A DNA stretch of 64,000 nt from Rothia gullae (GTDB taxonomy: Bacteria > Actinomycetota > Actinomycetes > Actinomycetales > Micrococcaceae), in contig NZ_JANCOC010000013.1 in the NCBI RefSeq assembly GCF_024294905.1, positions 1 to 64,000 on the forward strand. Direction: 5' to 3'. The position numbers and the translations under genes are program-made. The notes below the pieces were generated by a model that saw only the letters and a program-made list of their open reading frames with translations, was not told the origin of the DNA and made no database searches. Position 1 is the stretch's first letter; every line of letters begins with the position of its first letter. This document shows, one piece after another, positions 40,608 to 50,992 of this stretch.

Positions 40608-43133
40608 ATGGCTCGCCGATCCAAATCCGCCGTCAGCGACTACCCGGTGGATGTGGTAGAGAATATCGTCGACATCGATGTATCCGCCGAGATGGAAACC
40701 AGCTTCCTGGAATACTCCTACTCGGTGATTTATTCGCGTGCCCTCCCCGACGCTCGCGACGGCCTCAAGCCAGTGCAGCGCCGCATCCTCTACATGATGC
40801 AGCAGATGGGTCTGCGCCCCGACAAGGGCCACGTCAAGAGCGCCCGCGTGACCGGCGAGGTCATGGGTAAGCTCCACCCGCACGGCGACGCCGCCATCTA
40901 CGATGCGATGGTGCGCCTCGCCCAGCCTTTTGCTCTGCGTCTGCCCCTCGTTGACGGTCACGGTAACTTCGGCTCCCTCGACGACGGCCCGGCAGCCGCC
41001 CGATACACCGAAGCACGCATGGCGCCAGCCGCGCAGGCACTCACCGCGGACCTCGAAGAAGATGTGGTTGACTTCGTACCGAACTACGACAACCAGTTCA
41101 TGCAGCCCTCCGTGCTGCCCGCTGCGTTCCCGAATCTGCTCGTCAACGGCACCACCGGCATCGCGGTCGGCATGGCAACCAACATGGCGCCGCACAACCT
41201 GCGCGAGGTCATCGCCGGTACCCGCCACCTCATCGCCCACCCCGAGGCGACCCTCAAAGACATCATGAAGTTCATCCCCGGCCCCGACCTGCCCACCGGC
41301 GGCACCATCGTGGGTCTGGGAGGCATCCGTGACGCTTACGAAACCGGCCGCGGCACCTTCAAGACCCGTGCGAAGGTCTCCATTGAGCAGGTCAGCCCCC
41401 GCAAGCAGGGCATTGTCGTCACCGAACTGCCGTACATGGTCGGCCCCGAAAAGGTCATCGAAAAGATCAAGGACGGCGTCAACTCCAAGAAGCTCACCGG
41501 CATCTCCGACGTGGTCGACCTGACCGACCGCACCAACGGTCTGCGCCTCGTCATCGAAATTAAGAACGGCTTCAACCCGGAGGCGGTGCTCGCCGCCCTC
41601 TACAAGCACACTCCGCTTGAGGATTCCTTCGGTATCAACAACGTGGCGCTCGTGGACGGTCAGCCGCAGACCCTCGGCCTGCTCGACCTGATGCGCGTGT
41701 ACATTGACCACCGCCTGAACGTGGTCCGCCGCCGCACCGAATTCCGCCTGGGCAAGCGCACCGACCGCCTGCACCTGGTGGAGGGCCTGCTCGTGGCTAT
41801 TCTCGACATTGACGAGGTTATCCAGATTATCCGTGAGTCTGACGAGACCGCTCAGGCACGCGAAAAGCTGAAGGCCGTCTTCGACCTGACCGACACCCAG
41901 GCGAACCATATTCTGGAGCTGCGCCTGCGCCAACTCACCAAGTACTCCCGCCTGGAGTTGGAAGCAGAACGCGACACCCTGCAGCAGGAAATCGCGGAGC
42001 TGCAGCGTATCCTCGGCTCCGATGCGGCGCTGCGCGAGCTGGTCTCCGAGGAGCTCGCCGAGGTCGCCGAACGCTACGGCACCGACCGCCGCACCCAGCT
42101 CAAAACCAAGGACGAGATGCAGGTCGCCATTGAGGCAGTCACCGCGCAGTCCAAGGCGAAGAAGAGCCTGGGCCTCGCCCTCGAAATCGCGGACGATCCC
42201 TGCTGGGTGCTGCTTTCAGCCTCCGGAATGATGGGACGCACCCCCGGCAAGCCCATCCGCGAGGCGCTAGTGGATCCCGGCAAGCGTTTCAAGCACGACG
42301 TGTTCACCTCGATTGTGCCGACCACCGCGCGCGGCGAGATCGGTGCCGTGACCTCCGCAGGACGCATGGTGCGCCTGTCCGTCATGGACATTGCGGTGCT
42401 GGACGAGAACGGCGGCACCCCCTCCATGGCGTTGGCGGTGAAGGCCGCCGAGCTGGTTCAGCTCGCCAAGGGTGAGAAGCTGATCGCCCTCGTACCGTTG
42501 AACACGGTGCTGGCGCTGGCAACCGCGGGCGGCGTGATCAAGCGCCTGAACCCGGATTACCCGCTGAACCAGACCGAATGGGACATCATGAAGCTCAAGG
42601 ACGGCGACGAAATCGTAGCCGCCGCCCCCTGCCCCACCGACGATGCGGTACTCACCTTCGTCACCCGCGACGCGAAGCTGCTGGCCTTCGACGCGGCTAA
42701 GGTCCGCCCGCAGGGACGCACCGGCGGCGGTATCGCAGGCATCAAGCTTGCCGACGGCGACCACCTCATCGCCCTGGGCGTGACCGCGCCCGGCGACGCC
42801 GCGGAGGTCGTGACCGTCACCAACGGCAAGGATGGCCTGGCGAGCGCCAAGGTCACCGCCCTGAGCGAGTACCCGCAGAAGGGCCGCGCGACCGGCGGTG
42901 TGCGTGCGCACCGATTCCTTACCGGTGAGAACCAGTTGGCTCTGGCGTGGGTGGGCGTGGGCCCGGCGAAGGCGGCATCCTCCGGCGGTGTGGCTCGTTC
43001 CCTGCCGACCGAGCACGGTGCCCGCGACGGTTCCGGGGTGATGCTCACTCAGAGCATCGGCATTGTGGGACCGAACTATGCGGCTGTTTCTGCTGCGCTG
43101 GCAGTTAGCCCGGAGGGCGAAAAGCTCTTCTAG
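40608..43133 (+). CDS. parC: DNA topoisomerase IV subunit A (GyrA/ParC-type)
   Basis: The protein has 841 residues. The catalytic tyrosine is Y133 in AARYTEARMA. The region equivalent to the quinolone-resistance region reads HPHGDAAIYDAMVRLAQ, with Ala95 where E. coli GyrA has Ser83. The C-terminal pinwheel domain follows about residue 500 and lacks a clear GyrA box, in line with ParC rather than GyrA; the partner parE lies 12 kb away in this window. AGGAGA precedes the ATG. A possible -10 TAAAAT lies at 40565-40570. The complex decatenates daughter chromosomes. Confidence 0.92.
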   Translation: MARRSKSAVSDYPVDVVENIVDIDVSAEMETSFLEYSYSVIYSRALPDARDGLKPVQRRILYMMQQMGLRPDKGHVKSARVTGEVMGKLHPHGDAAIYDAMVRLAQPFALRLPLVDGHGNFGSLDDGPAAARYTEARMAPAAQALTADLEEDVVDFVPNYDNQFMQPSVLPAAFPNLLVNGTTGIAVGMATNMAPHNLREVIAGTRHLIAHPEATLKDIMKFIPGPDLPTGGTIVGLGGIRDAYETGRGTFKTRAKVSIEQVSPRKQGIVVTELPYMVGPEKVIEKIKDGVNSKKLTGISDVVDLTDRTNGLRLVIEIKNGFNPEAVLAALYKHTPLEDSFGINNVALVDGQPQTLGLLDLMRVYIDHRLNVVRRRTEFRLGKRTDRLHLVEGLLVAILDIDEVIQIIRESDETAQAREKLKAVFDLTDTQANHILELRLRQLTKYSRLELEAERDTLQQEIAELQRILGSDAALRELVSEELAEVAERYGTDRRTQLKTKDEMQVAIEAVTAQSKAKKSLGLALEIADDPCWVLLSASGMMGRTPGKPIREALVDPGKRFKHDVFTSIVPTTARGEIGAVTSAGRMVRLSVMDIAVLDENGGTPSMALAVKAAELVQLAKGEKLIALVPLNTVLALATAGGVIKRLNPDYPLNQTEWDIMKLKDGDEIVAAAPCPTDDAVLTFVTRDAKLLAFDAAKVRPQGRTGGGIAGIKLADGDHLIALGVTAPGDAAEVVTVTNGKDGLASAKVTALSEYPQKGRATGGVRAHRFLTGENQLALAWVGVGPAKAASSGGVARSLPTEHGARDGSGVMLTQSIGIVGPNYAAVSAALAVSPEGEKLF

Positions 43134-43234
43134 ACGCGCCGTTCACGGCCTTTCGATCTCAGGTTGTTTACAAAGCCTGGGGGAATCCGCGCAGATATAA
43201 CGCGCAGGGCAAAGTGCCCAGAAAATTTTGCACA

Positions 43235-43273
43235 AAGGAATGCCCCGGTACTTTCACGAAGTACCGGGGCATT
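43235..43273. terminator. Bidirectional terminator between parC and cydDC
   Basis: GGAATGCCCCGGTACTT pairs perfectly with AAGTACCGGGGCATTCC around TCACG. The genes on either side converge. Confidence 0.95.
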
Positions 43274-43326
43274 CCTCGCAGTTTCTTGCGTTCAATCTCG
43301 TCCGTGGTGGCTACACTCAGCTGCGT

Positions 43327-46300
43327 TTAGAGGCGAACCACCTCGTCACAACGGGCAATATCCTCAGGACGGTGCGACACCAGAACCGTAGCCACGGAGC
43401 TGGAGCGGGTCGCCGCATCCAAGTCAGCCATCAGCGCGCGGGCAGACTCAGCGTCCAGGTGCGCGGTCGGCTCATCCAGCAGCAGCACCGGCGAGTTCAC
43501 CAGCAGGGCACGAGCCACCGCCAGACGCTGACGCTGACCACCCGACAGGAAGGAACCGCCAGCACCCACCGGGGTGCGCAGGCCCTGAGGCAGAGCGTCA
43601 AACCACTCGCCCAGACCCACACGGCGCAGAACCTCAACCAGCTCTTCCTCGCTCGGGCGGTCCGAACGGTCACGAGCCAGCATCAGGTTACCTTCAAGGG
43701 TCGACTCGAAAATGTGAGCCGCCTGCGGGCACCACGCCGCGTAGCCGCGCAGCTGCTCGCCCTCCAGGACCTCGCCGGAAGCCAGCACACGGCCGGACTC
43801 CAGCGGCAAGAAGCCCAGAACGGTTGCAAGCACCGTAGACTTACCGGAACCGGAGGGGCCGGTCACCGCAGTCCAGGAGCCCGCTCGGGCGTTCATGTTC
43901 AGGTCGGTGAAGACCGGGTGGTCCATGCCGGGCCAGCGGGCGGCAGCGTCCTGCAGGCTCAGGGCGGGGTCGGTGACCTTCACGCCAAGCTCCTGCGGGG
44001 TACCGCAGCTGACCAGGGTAGGTTCGCCGGGCTTCGGCGGGCGCACAGCCTTAGGTTCCGCCTTAACGCCAGCAGATTCGGGACTAGCAAAACGCTGGGC
44101 ACGCTGACGGTCTGCCTCCAGCAGCTCCTCCATCTCGGCCTCCGCGCGGGCACGCAAACGCTCAACACGACGCGGCAGAACGTGGGTGTCCACCTCAGCC
44201 TCGGTCGGTACGGAACGCTTCAGGGTCGAGGTCGCAACAATACCCTCCAGGGATACGTCACGCACGCTCGGGGCAATCGTCGCGAGCAGGCGGCTGAACG
44301 CGGGCCAGGAGCGGACTGCCTCAACATGGCCCAGGGAGCTTTCCAGCATACCGGTGCACAGTAGCACCACAATCGCCGCTTCGGGGGCACGCACGGTGCC
44401 GTCAACAGCCAGCGGGTACGCAATGACTGCGCTCGCTAGAGCCGCACCGAACCAGCTCAGGGTCACGAGGGTACGACCCACACCCTGAGCGGTCGAGCCC
44501 TTCTGCAGGGCGGAAAGGTTCTCGGCGTTCAGGGCGCCGTTAGCCTTCTCAGCGGTGGTTGCCACGCCGTTAGCGCGCAGGTCCTCAGCCGCCGAGAGCA
44601 TGCCGGTACCCAGGCGCAGCATCTGCGCGGTGGAGCGGCGAGCCAGTGCCTCCGCACGGGCATCGGCGCGGAGCACAATCCACGGAGCCACAAAAGTGCT
44701 GACCAGCACGGCAAGCAGAACCGGAATCAGAGCCTGCGGCAGAATGCACGCGGTCGTAATCAGCGCCGCGGTCATAACCAGCAAGTGCGCAGCCGGCGGA
44801 ATAATAACGCGCGGCACGCCGTCACGCAGCTCATCAATACCGCCCACGAGGCGTTCGAGCAGCGCGTCACCACGCAGCAGGGCACGCACGCTGCTCACGC
44901 TCTGCCATGCGCCAACCCAGGCGCGCAGACGCAGAATATTTGCTGCGGCAAGAACCTTCGAATGGGTCATCAGACGCTCAGCGTAGCGGGCGCAGGCACG
45001 ACCCAGGCCGAAGAAACGCACACCCACAATGGCGACCATCAGGTACATCATTGCCGGGCCCTCGGCGGCGCGAACAATCAGCCAGCCGGACAGCGCGGTC
45101 AGGGCCGCAGCCATCAGGGAGGTAATCGCAGCCATGATTACCGGGCCGGTTGCGGCGCGAACACCAATACCGGTCAGTTCCTTCAGGGTGCGCAGGCTTG
45201 TGAACAGGCCGGCAGGCTCGGCTTCCTTGACCTCGGCTGCTGCGGAGGCGCCCGCCGGGGCGGTGCTTTCAGCCTCGTACTCTGCCCGGTCCTTGAGCAG
45301 ATACGCGGGGGCTTGCGCGGGAACCGCAACGCGGGCGGTGTTCGCTTCGGCGGTCCAGGTGTAGCCCTGGGCGGTCTGCACGGCACGAACGAGGGTGTCG
45401 CAACCAGCGGCGAGCTCCTGCTCGTGGGTCACGATCAGCACGGTTGCGCCGAGTTCCGCCAGGCGGTGCAGGGCACGGGTCACCAGGTATGCCGAGTAGG
45501 GGTCCAGGTGCGCGGTCGGCTCATCCACCAGGACGGTCAGCACAGTCTGTTCACCGCCCGCACGGTAGATAGCCTCGGCACGAGCCAGGGTGCGTGCCAC
45601 GGCGAGGCGGCGCGCCTGACCTGCACTGAGGGCACCCGGCTCAAGGGCGGTCAGCTTCTCCATGCCCAGCTGAGCCAGCGGGCCAACCAGCAGCGTGGAC
45701 TCGGCATCGGTGACGGACAGCTTCTTGGAGTCCATCGCTTCACCGAGCAGAGCGGCTGCACGCTCACGCTCAGCCTCGGTAGCGCTGAGTGCGTAGAGAG
45801 CCATTTCGGTCTGCACGGTCGGTGCGGTGAAGACCGGCGACTGCGGAATGACCAGGGTGGTTCCCAGACCGGTCACGCTACCGGTCAAGTGCACAGACTC
45901 CTCCGAGCCGGTGGGCACCAGACCCTCACGCACGGCACCGGAGAACACGTTCAGCAGGGTGGACTTACCGCAACCGGATTCACCCATCACGCCGATGACC
46001 GCGCCGCGTGCGTCCTGGGCGGTTTCAGTCTGGGCGGTTTCAGTCTGGGTGTTGCCAACGCGACGGTCCAGGTTCAACGACAGGTTAGTCAGCGCGGCAG
46101 GACGCGCCGGGTAGCTGACCGACAGGTCCTCAACGGTGATGGTGGAAGGGTGAGCCTTCTGCGCTGCCGAATCCTGTGCAGATGAATCCTGCACATTCGA
46201 GTCTGCAGCGGCGGCGGGCAGGGGCGCATCAATAATCTTCTGTGCGCTACGCAGGGCGGCAACGCCGTCCTCCGACTGGTGGTAGGCGGCACCCACATCA

Positions 46301-47394
46301 CGCAGCGGCTGGTAGCATTCGGGAGCCAGCAGCAGCACGAGAATTGCGGTGTCCAGGCCCAGGGTGCCGTTGACCAGGCGCACACCAATCAGCACAGCAA
46401 TCAACGCCACCGAAATGGTGGTGATGAGCTCCAGTGCAAGCGAAGACATGAAAGCGCTACGCAAAGTCTGCATGGTGCGTTCACGGTAACGCTGACCGAG
46501 GGCGTTCATGGAGCGGGTCTGTGCGCGTTCACGGCCCAGACCGATAATGACGGGCAGGCCGCGCACCAGCTCCAGAATATGGTCGGAGAGGCGGTGCAGT
46601 TCAGCCTGAGCTTCTGCAGTTTCTTCGCGGGTGTTCTTACCAATCAGGATCATGAACACCGGAATAAGCGGCAGGGTACATGCCAGGACTATGGCACTCA
46701 TCCAGTCCAGGGACATCACAACGACCCAGAGGATGAACGGCACAATCGCGGTGGACACGAACGCGGTCAGGGTCTTGGTGTAGTAGTCATCCAGGGCGTT
46801 CAGGCCGCGGGACAGCAGCACAGCGGTCGCGCCGGTACCTTCGGGGGTGTCTGCGCCACCGGTGGCGAGTACGCGCTTGAGTAGCGAGGAACGAATCTGA
46901 GACTTCGCCCCGGAGGCGGCACGCTGCGCGCTCACAGCCAGCAGGTAGTCGGTACCCGAGCGGACAAGCAGGGCAGCCACGACGACCGCAATCAGGCCGG
47001 GGGTAATGGTGTCTGTGTCACCGAAGAGCCCGCCGAGGCCGAGCAACCAGCCGCCGTGCGCCTCCAGCTGCGCCTGCGCGGAGCCCGAGAACTCAATGTA
47101 GGCGCGGTACACGTCCGGGGCGCTGGTCTCTTTGAGACGCGCGTGCTCGGCGGCAACAGCGGCGAAACCGGCGTGTGCCGCGCGGGCAATAATCACAGCC
47201 AGGGCGGCACTGAAAAGCACCGTCGCGAGGGTGTGCACGGCGGTGATAACACCGTACGTGCTGAGGGTTTTACGGGCGTCAGGGCCTAGGGGCGGGTGGC
47301 GGTCAGCGCGGTCATTGCGCTTTCCTTCGGTCACCTCTGGTGCCTCAGTGTTCTGATGTTTGTCAGCATGACGCGGTGTGTGCGTTCGACTCAC
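43327..47394 (-). CDS. cydDC: Fused CydDC heterodimeric ABC exporter in one polypeptide
   Basis: The protein has 1355 residues, two complete ABC half-transporters. Half 1 (CydD-like) has a membrane domain at about 40-330 and NBD1 with VMGESGCGKSTLLNVFSG, LSAGQARRLAVARTL and LVDEPTAHLDPYSAYL. Half 2 (CydC-like) has a membrane domain from about 730 including FFGLGRACARYAERLMTHSK, and NBD2 with [33 protein letters not shown] and LLLDEPTAHLDAES. CydDC is needed for assembly of cytochrome bd, exporting thiols or heme. The start is GTG at 47394 with AAGGA upstream. E. coli encodes two separate proteins. Confidence 0.94.
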   Translation of the reverse strand: MSRTHTPRHADKHQNTEAPEVTEGKRNDRADRHPPLGPDARKTLSTYGVITAVHTLATVLFSAALAVIIARAAHAGFAAVAAEHARLKETSAPDVYRAYIEFSGSAQAQLEAHGGWLLGLGGLFGDTDTITPGLIAVVVAALLVRSGTDYLLAVSAQRAASGAKSQIRSSLLKRVLATGGADTPEGTGATAVLLSRGLNALDDYYTKTLTAFVSTAIVPFILWVVVMSLDWMSAIVLACTLPLIPVFMILIGKNTREETAEAQAELHRLSDHILELVRGLPVIIGLGRERAQTRSMNALGQRYRERTMQTLRSAFMSSLALELITTISVALIAVLIGVRLVNGTLGLDTAILVLLLAPECYQPLRDVGAAYHQSEDGVAALRSAQKIIDAPLPAAAADSNVQDSSAQDSAAQKAHPSTITVEDLSVSYPARPAALTNLSLNLDRRVGNTQTETAQTETAQDARGAVIGVMGESGCGKSTLLNVFSGAVREGLVPTGSEESVHLTGSVTGLGTTLVIPQSPVFTAPTVQTEMALYALSATEAERERAAALLGEAMDSKKLSVTDAESTLLVGPLAQLGMEKLTALEPGALSAGQARRLAVARTLARAEAIYRAGGEQTVLTVLVDEPTAHLDPYSAYLVTRALHRLAELGATVLIVTHEQELAAGCDTLVRAVQTAQGYTWTAEANTARVAVPAQAPAYLLKDRAEYEAESTAPAGASAAAEVKEAEPAGLFTSLRTLKELTGIGVRAATGPVIMAAITSLMAAALTALSGWLIVRAAEGPAMMYLMVAIVGVRFFGLGRACARYAERLMTHSKVLAAANILRLRAWVGAWQSVSSVRALLRGDALLERLVGGIDELRDGVPRVIIPPAAHLLVMTAALITTACILPQALIPVLLAVLVSTFVAPWIVLRADARAEALARRSTAQMLRLGTGMLSAAEDLRANGVATTAEKANGALNAENLSALQKGSTAQGVGRTLVTLSWFGAALASAVIAYPLAVDGTVRAPEAAIVVLLCTGMLESSLGHVEAVRSWPAFSRLLATIAPSVRDVSLEGIVATSTLKRSVPTEAEVDTHVLPRRVERLRARAEAEMEELLEADRQRAQRFASPESAGVKAEPKAVRPPKPGEPTLVSCGTPQELGVKVTDPALSLQDAAARWPGMDHPVFTDLNMNARAGSWTAVTGPSGSGKSTVLATVLGFLPLESGRVLASGEVLEGEQLRGYAAWCPQAAHIFESTLEGNLMLARDRSDRPSEEELVEVLRRVGLGEWFDALPQGLRTPVGAGGSFLSGGQRQRLAVARALLVNSPVLLLDEPTAHLDAESARALMADLDAATRSSSVATVLVSHRPEDIARCDEVVRL

Positions 47395-47512
47395 GTGTTG
47401 TCCTTAGTCTTCTGCTGTTTTTACCTCCTATCAGTTTAAGGGGTGGGCTATCCAATACCTATTTGACCAGTCAAGTTTCGGATAATTGGCTGGTCCTCAC
47501 CCAGCGCTAGTT

Positions 47513-49771
47513 CTAGCCGCGCATCGCATCGGCGGGGCTCTTGCGGGACGCCACCCACGCCGGGTACGCCGAAGATACCAGGCCCGTGAGGGCACCGACC
47601 CCCACGCCGAGCACCACGAATCCGGGTGAGAGAACCGCCTGCCAGCCCTGCACAAGCGAAAGAATAATCGTCGCAATCATGCCGGAGCAGGCGCCGATGG
47701 AACCACCGAGCACACCGAGCATGACCCCCTCCATGAGGAAGATGCGGGCAATCAGCCATTTACTCGATCCGATGGCGCGGCGCAGCGCAATCTCTGCGGT
47801 GCGCGATTGCACAGACAGGTACATGGCGGTTGCCGCAGAGAGGGAGGCGAGCACCAGCAGAATACCGGAGAGCACACCCACGTACAGCCCCAGATCCGAG
47901 GCGATAGACGCGCGCAGGCTCTGCAGGTCGGAGGGGGTTTCCACGTTGATCTGGCTGGGTTCAGCGGGCTTGAGGGTCAGCGGAATGGCCTTGGCGACCG
48001 CCTTGCCGTAGCCCCGTTCGGTTTCGGCAATGTAGGTCACCTGGCCGCGTCCAGTGCGCTGAAGTGTGCCCGGCGAGACAATGACCGTGTTCCTGAATTC
48101 GTAGCCGCTATTGCCGGGGTCGAAAAGGCCGACGACCGGCATCAGCTGGCCGTCCACCCAGATGCTCACACCGGGTGCCACCTGCGGCAGCCCGCCGAGC
48201 TTAATACCATACTCGACGGCGGGTAGCTCGCCGGGGCGGGGCTCGGTTGTGGCGTTATCTGCCGCCTTATCTTCGGGGATAATGCCGAGGGCACGGGCAG
48301 CGGAGACCGACACAATAGCGCCCGAGAGCTGCTCGGAGCGTTCACGGTCAGCAACGTTCTGCTGGGTGAGGGTCGAGTTCATCTGTTCGAGCGCACGCAG
48401 GGTTTCGGGGTTCATGCGGGCACCGATTTGCTCGAGCCGGGTCTTCGAGGTGGAGCTGAGGCCAATCGCCGTTTTGGGTTCGTCCTCGTAGGGGCTGAAC
48501 CGGGTGATTCGCACGTCGGCGGGTGCCACGCTGCTGACGAATCCGGTGTTCTTCACGTAGTCCAGCGCGCTAATGCGGTCGGCAACGTTCTGCGCGGATT
48601 CGCCCTGCCGGTAGGTTCCGAGCATGTTTTGGTCATTGTCCCTGTCGCTGATGTAGAGCGTGGATTGTTCGGATCCGAGCAGGCGCTGGTTCACCTGGTA
48701 GCTGGCGGATTCGCTCATGCCGGAGGCGCTGATGAGTCCGCCCACGCCCAGTGCGAAGGACAGGCCCAGCAGCAGGGTGCGTAGCGGTCGTGAGGTGAGC
48801 GCGGAGATCGCCTCGATGCTGTCGTCGGTGAGGAAGCTTCCGCGGCGATGCGTAGCGGGCTTCTCCCCCGGTGTGAGGCTGGCGGGAGCTTCTACGGGAG
48901 TCTCTACCGTGGTTTCCGCCGGGGTATTCGTTGCAACCGGTGCAACCTCAGTACTCGGCACCTCAGCGACCGGCACCGTAGCCGAGTCGGCGCGGCTCTG
49001 CTCGTGCAGCCGCCCATCCTCAATGCGGATCACGCGGCGGGCGGCGGCGGCAACCTCCGGGTCGTGGGTAATCACCAGCACGGTACAGCCGGTCGCGTTA
49101 ATGCGCTGAAGAATCTCAATGACCTTCGCGCTATTGTGGCTATCCAGGTTGCCGGTGGGCTCGTCGGCAAGAATCAGTGGCGGGCGCGTGGCGAGGGCAC
49201 GAGCAATGGCGCAACGCTGCTTCTCGCCACCGGAAAGGTAGCGGGTGCGGATGCTGGCGCGATCGCTCAACCCCAGAAATTCTAGGGTTTCTTCGGTGCG
49301 TTGCAGGCGCTCGCCGTAGGGTACCCCCTGCACGCGCAGACCCATGGAGGCGTTGGTCGTGCTGGTTTCGTCCAGCAGCATGTTTGATGATTGGAAGATG
49401 AAGCCGAGGTGGTCTCGGCGCATTTCGTCGCGTTCTCTGTCGCTGAGTCCTTCCGTGTTTTTGCCGAAGAGGCTGTAGGTTCCACTGGTGGGAGTGTCGA
49501 GCAGGCCAATGGCGTTGAGCAGGGTGGATTTACCGGAGCCGGACGGACCAATAATGGCGAGGAATTCGCCGCGTTCGACCACCAGGTCGAGGTGGTCGAG
49601 GACTGCTCGTTCGCTCCCCTCGAAAACACGGGTAATGCCGTGCATTTCGATAGCGGGCGCGGTGTTGTACATCGTGTCGGGCGCAACGTCGAGCCTGGCG
49701 GCTTCTCCCCTGACTCGCGGGGCTGTCATGCCGTCGGGGGCTCGCTCGGGGATTCTATTACGGCGGCTCAT
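47513..49771 (-). CDS. MacB-like ABC transporter, ATP-binding domain fused to FtsX-type permease
   Basis: The protein has 752 residues. The N-terminal NBD (about 40-270) has [35 protein letters not shown] and [13 protein letters not shown] Thr/Pro/Glu-rich linker leads to a first TM helix (about 330), a large extracytoplasmic MacB-like domain, and three C-terminal TM helices ([20 protein letters not shown] through [20 protein letters not shown]). Such mechanotransmission ABC systems export lipoproteins, peptides or drugs. Its ATG overlaps the adaptor gene by 4 bp. In-frame downstream ATGs (for example [12 protein letters not shown]) could be the true start. Confidence 0.9.
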   Translation of the reverse strand: MSRRNRIPERAPDGMTAPRVRGEAARLDVAPDTMYNTAPAIEMHGITRVFEGSERAVLDHLDLVVERGEFLAIIGPSGSGKSTLLNAIGLLDTPTSGTYSLFGKNTEGLSDRERDEMRRDHLGFIFQSSNMLLDETSTTNASMGLRVQGVPYGERLQRTEETLEFLGLSDRASIRTRYLSGGEKQRCAIARALATRPPLILADEPTGNLDSHNSAKVIEILQRINATGCTVLVITHDPEVAAAARRVIRIEDGRLHEQSRADSATVPVAEVPSTEVAPVATNTPAETTVETPVEAPASLTPGEKPATHRRGSFLTDDSIEAISALTSRPLRTLLLGLSFALGVGGLISASGMSESASYQVNQRLLGSEQSTLYISDRDNDQNMLGTYRQGESAQNVADRISALDYVKNTGFVSSVAPADVRITRFSPYEDEPKTAIGLSSTSKTRLEQIGARMNPETLRALEQMNSTLTQQNVADRERSEQLSGAIVSVSAARALGIIPEDKAADNATTEPRPGELPAVEYGIKLGGLPQVAPGVSIWVDGQLMPVVGLFDPGNSGYEFRNTVIVSPGTLQRTGRGQVTYIAETERGYGKAVAKAIPLTLKPAEPSQINVETPSDLQSLRASIASDLGLYVGVLSGILLVLASLSAATAMYLSVQSRTAEIALRRAIGSSKWLIARIFLMEGVMLGVLGGSIGACSGMIATIILSLVQGWQAVLSPGFVVLGVGVGALTGLVSSAYPAWVASRKSPADAMRG

Positions 49772-50895
49772 GAGACAAGCACCTTCTGTCCCGCGCTGAG
49801 GTTCGCGTTGATTGCGGCGTACCCGCCGGCGGTGCGTAGAACCTCAACGTTGACTCGTTCGGTGGCGGGCGCATCCTTGCTGGTCGAGGTGGAGCTTCCG
49901 CCCTTTTCAACAAGCACGTAGGTGCCCTGGGAGTCCTGGCGTACCGCGGTAGTCGGCACGGCGAGGGTGGTTGAGGTGTTGCCCTTACTGGTGATGGATG
50001 CGCTCTGCCCCGGAGTGAGCTTGCTCGGGTCGTCGGCGCTGAATCGCACGCTCTTTGCTGCGCCCTTGGAGGGGTCGTTCTGCAGCTCACCAATGCTGGT
50101 GATGGTGCCCTCCACACTGCCGGTGGAGGTGCGCAGGCTGATGCGGTCGCCGACCTTGAGCTTATTGGCAACGGAGAGCTCAACGCTGGATTCCACGTAG
50201 GGTTCGCTGGTTTCTACACTCGCGATGGGGTTGCCGTCGCTGATGAGCTGGCCGACCGCCGCAACTGCGGTGACGGTGTGGCTTCCGCCGGGCAGAATCG
50301 CGTAGTTGTTGCGGGCAATGCTGGTGACCCCTTCGCTGGGCACGCCGGTCAGGTGCGCGCGGTGTAGGCGCGTGACGGCGTCGAGGGTGTCTTCGGTGAC
50401 GGTGCCGCTCTGAGCGGTGGCGTACCCGGCGGAGTTCAGTGCCTTCTGGAAGGCGAGCACGTCGTCGCCGTTATCGCCCAGGTTGAGGTCGCGGTACAGC
50501 GGCAGCGGCCCTTCCAGCACGAAGACGGGGTCGGCACCAATAATGCCGATGAAGTCACCGGCCTTGAGCACGTTACCGGGCTTCTGGTTCTGGTAGACGA
50601 GCACCGGCTCACCGTTGGAGCGCGCACTAATCGGGGCGGTCTCCCCAGCCTTGGTGGTTCCGGCAATGGCGAGGCCCTCGCTGACGGTGCGTTCTTCAAT
50701 CTTCGCCCAGACCGGAATCACGGTTTTCGCCTGCACGGTTGGGTCGGGGCCCGTGGCGGCGTAGCGGGTGCCCAGGTAGAAGGACAGCATGAGCGAGCCG
50801 ATGGCGAGGATAGCCAGCAGCAGGAGCACGCGGGGTCGGGCGATGCGCTCGCTGAAGCGGTGCCCGCTGTTTTGGTTCTGTGAGTGAGTGGTCAT
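49768..50895 (-). CDS. MacA/HlyD-like adaptor with peptidoglycan-binding-like domain
   Basis: The protein has 375 residues with one N-terminal TM anchor (VLLLLAILAIGSLMLSFYLG). A biotinyl-lipoyl-like region (GETAPISARSNGEPVLVYQN; GNVLKAGDFIGIIG) and a peptidoglycan-binding-type helical insert (LNLGDNGDDVLAFQKALNSA) follow, then a beta domain (GDRISLRTSTGSVEGTI; LTPGQSASITSKG). This is the usual partner of MacB-like transporters in Gram-positive actinobacteria. It sits between a lipoprotein gene and the ABC gene on one strand. Confidence 0.85.
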   Translation of the reverse strand: MTTHSQNQNSGHRFSERIARPRVLLLLAILAIGSLMLSFYLGTRYAATGPDPTVQAKTVIPVWAKIEERTVSEGLAIAGTTKAGETAPISARSNGEPVLVYQNQKPGNVLKAGDFIGIIGADPVFVLEGPLPLYRDLNLGDNGDDVLAFQKALNSAGYATAQSGTVTEDTLDAVTRLHRAHLTGVPSEGVTSIARNNYAILPGGSHTVTAVAAVGQLISDGNPIASVETSEPYVESSVELSVANKLKVGDRISLRTSTGSVEGTITSIGELQNDPSKGAAKSVRFSADDPSKLTPGQSASITSKGNTSTTLAVPTTAVRQDSQGTYVLVEKGGSSTSTSKDAPATERVNVEVLRTAGGYAAINANLSAGQKVLVS

Positions 50896-50920
50896 GGCGG
50901 TGTCTTTCTGAACTGTGTCA

Positions 50921-50984
50921 GCGCTGTCTATTTCTCTGCGCTGCCTATTTCTTAGCGCCGTCTTTCGGTGCGCTGTCTTTTAGT
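50921..50984. repeat. Degenerate tandem repeats between lipoprotein and adaptor genes
   Basis: Four units of 15-17 bp begin GCGCTGTCTATTTCTCT, GCGCTGCCTATTTCTTA, GCGCCGTCTTTCGGT and GCGCTGTCTTTTAGT. Confidence 0.75.
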
Positions 50985-50992
50985 GCCCCGGT

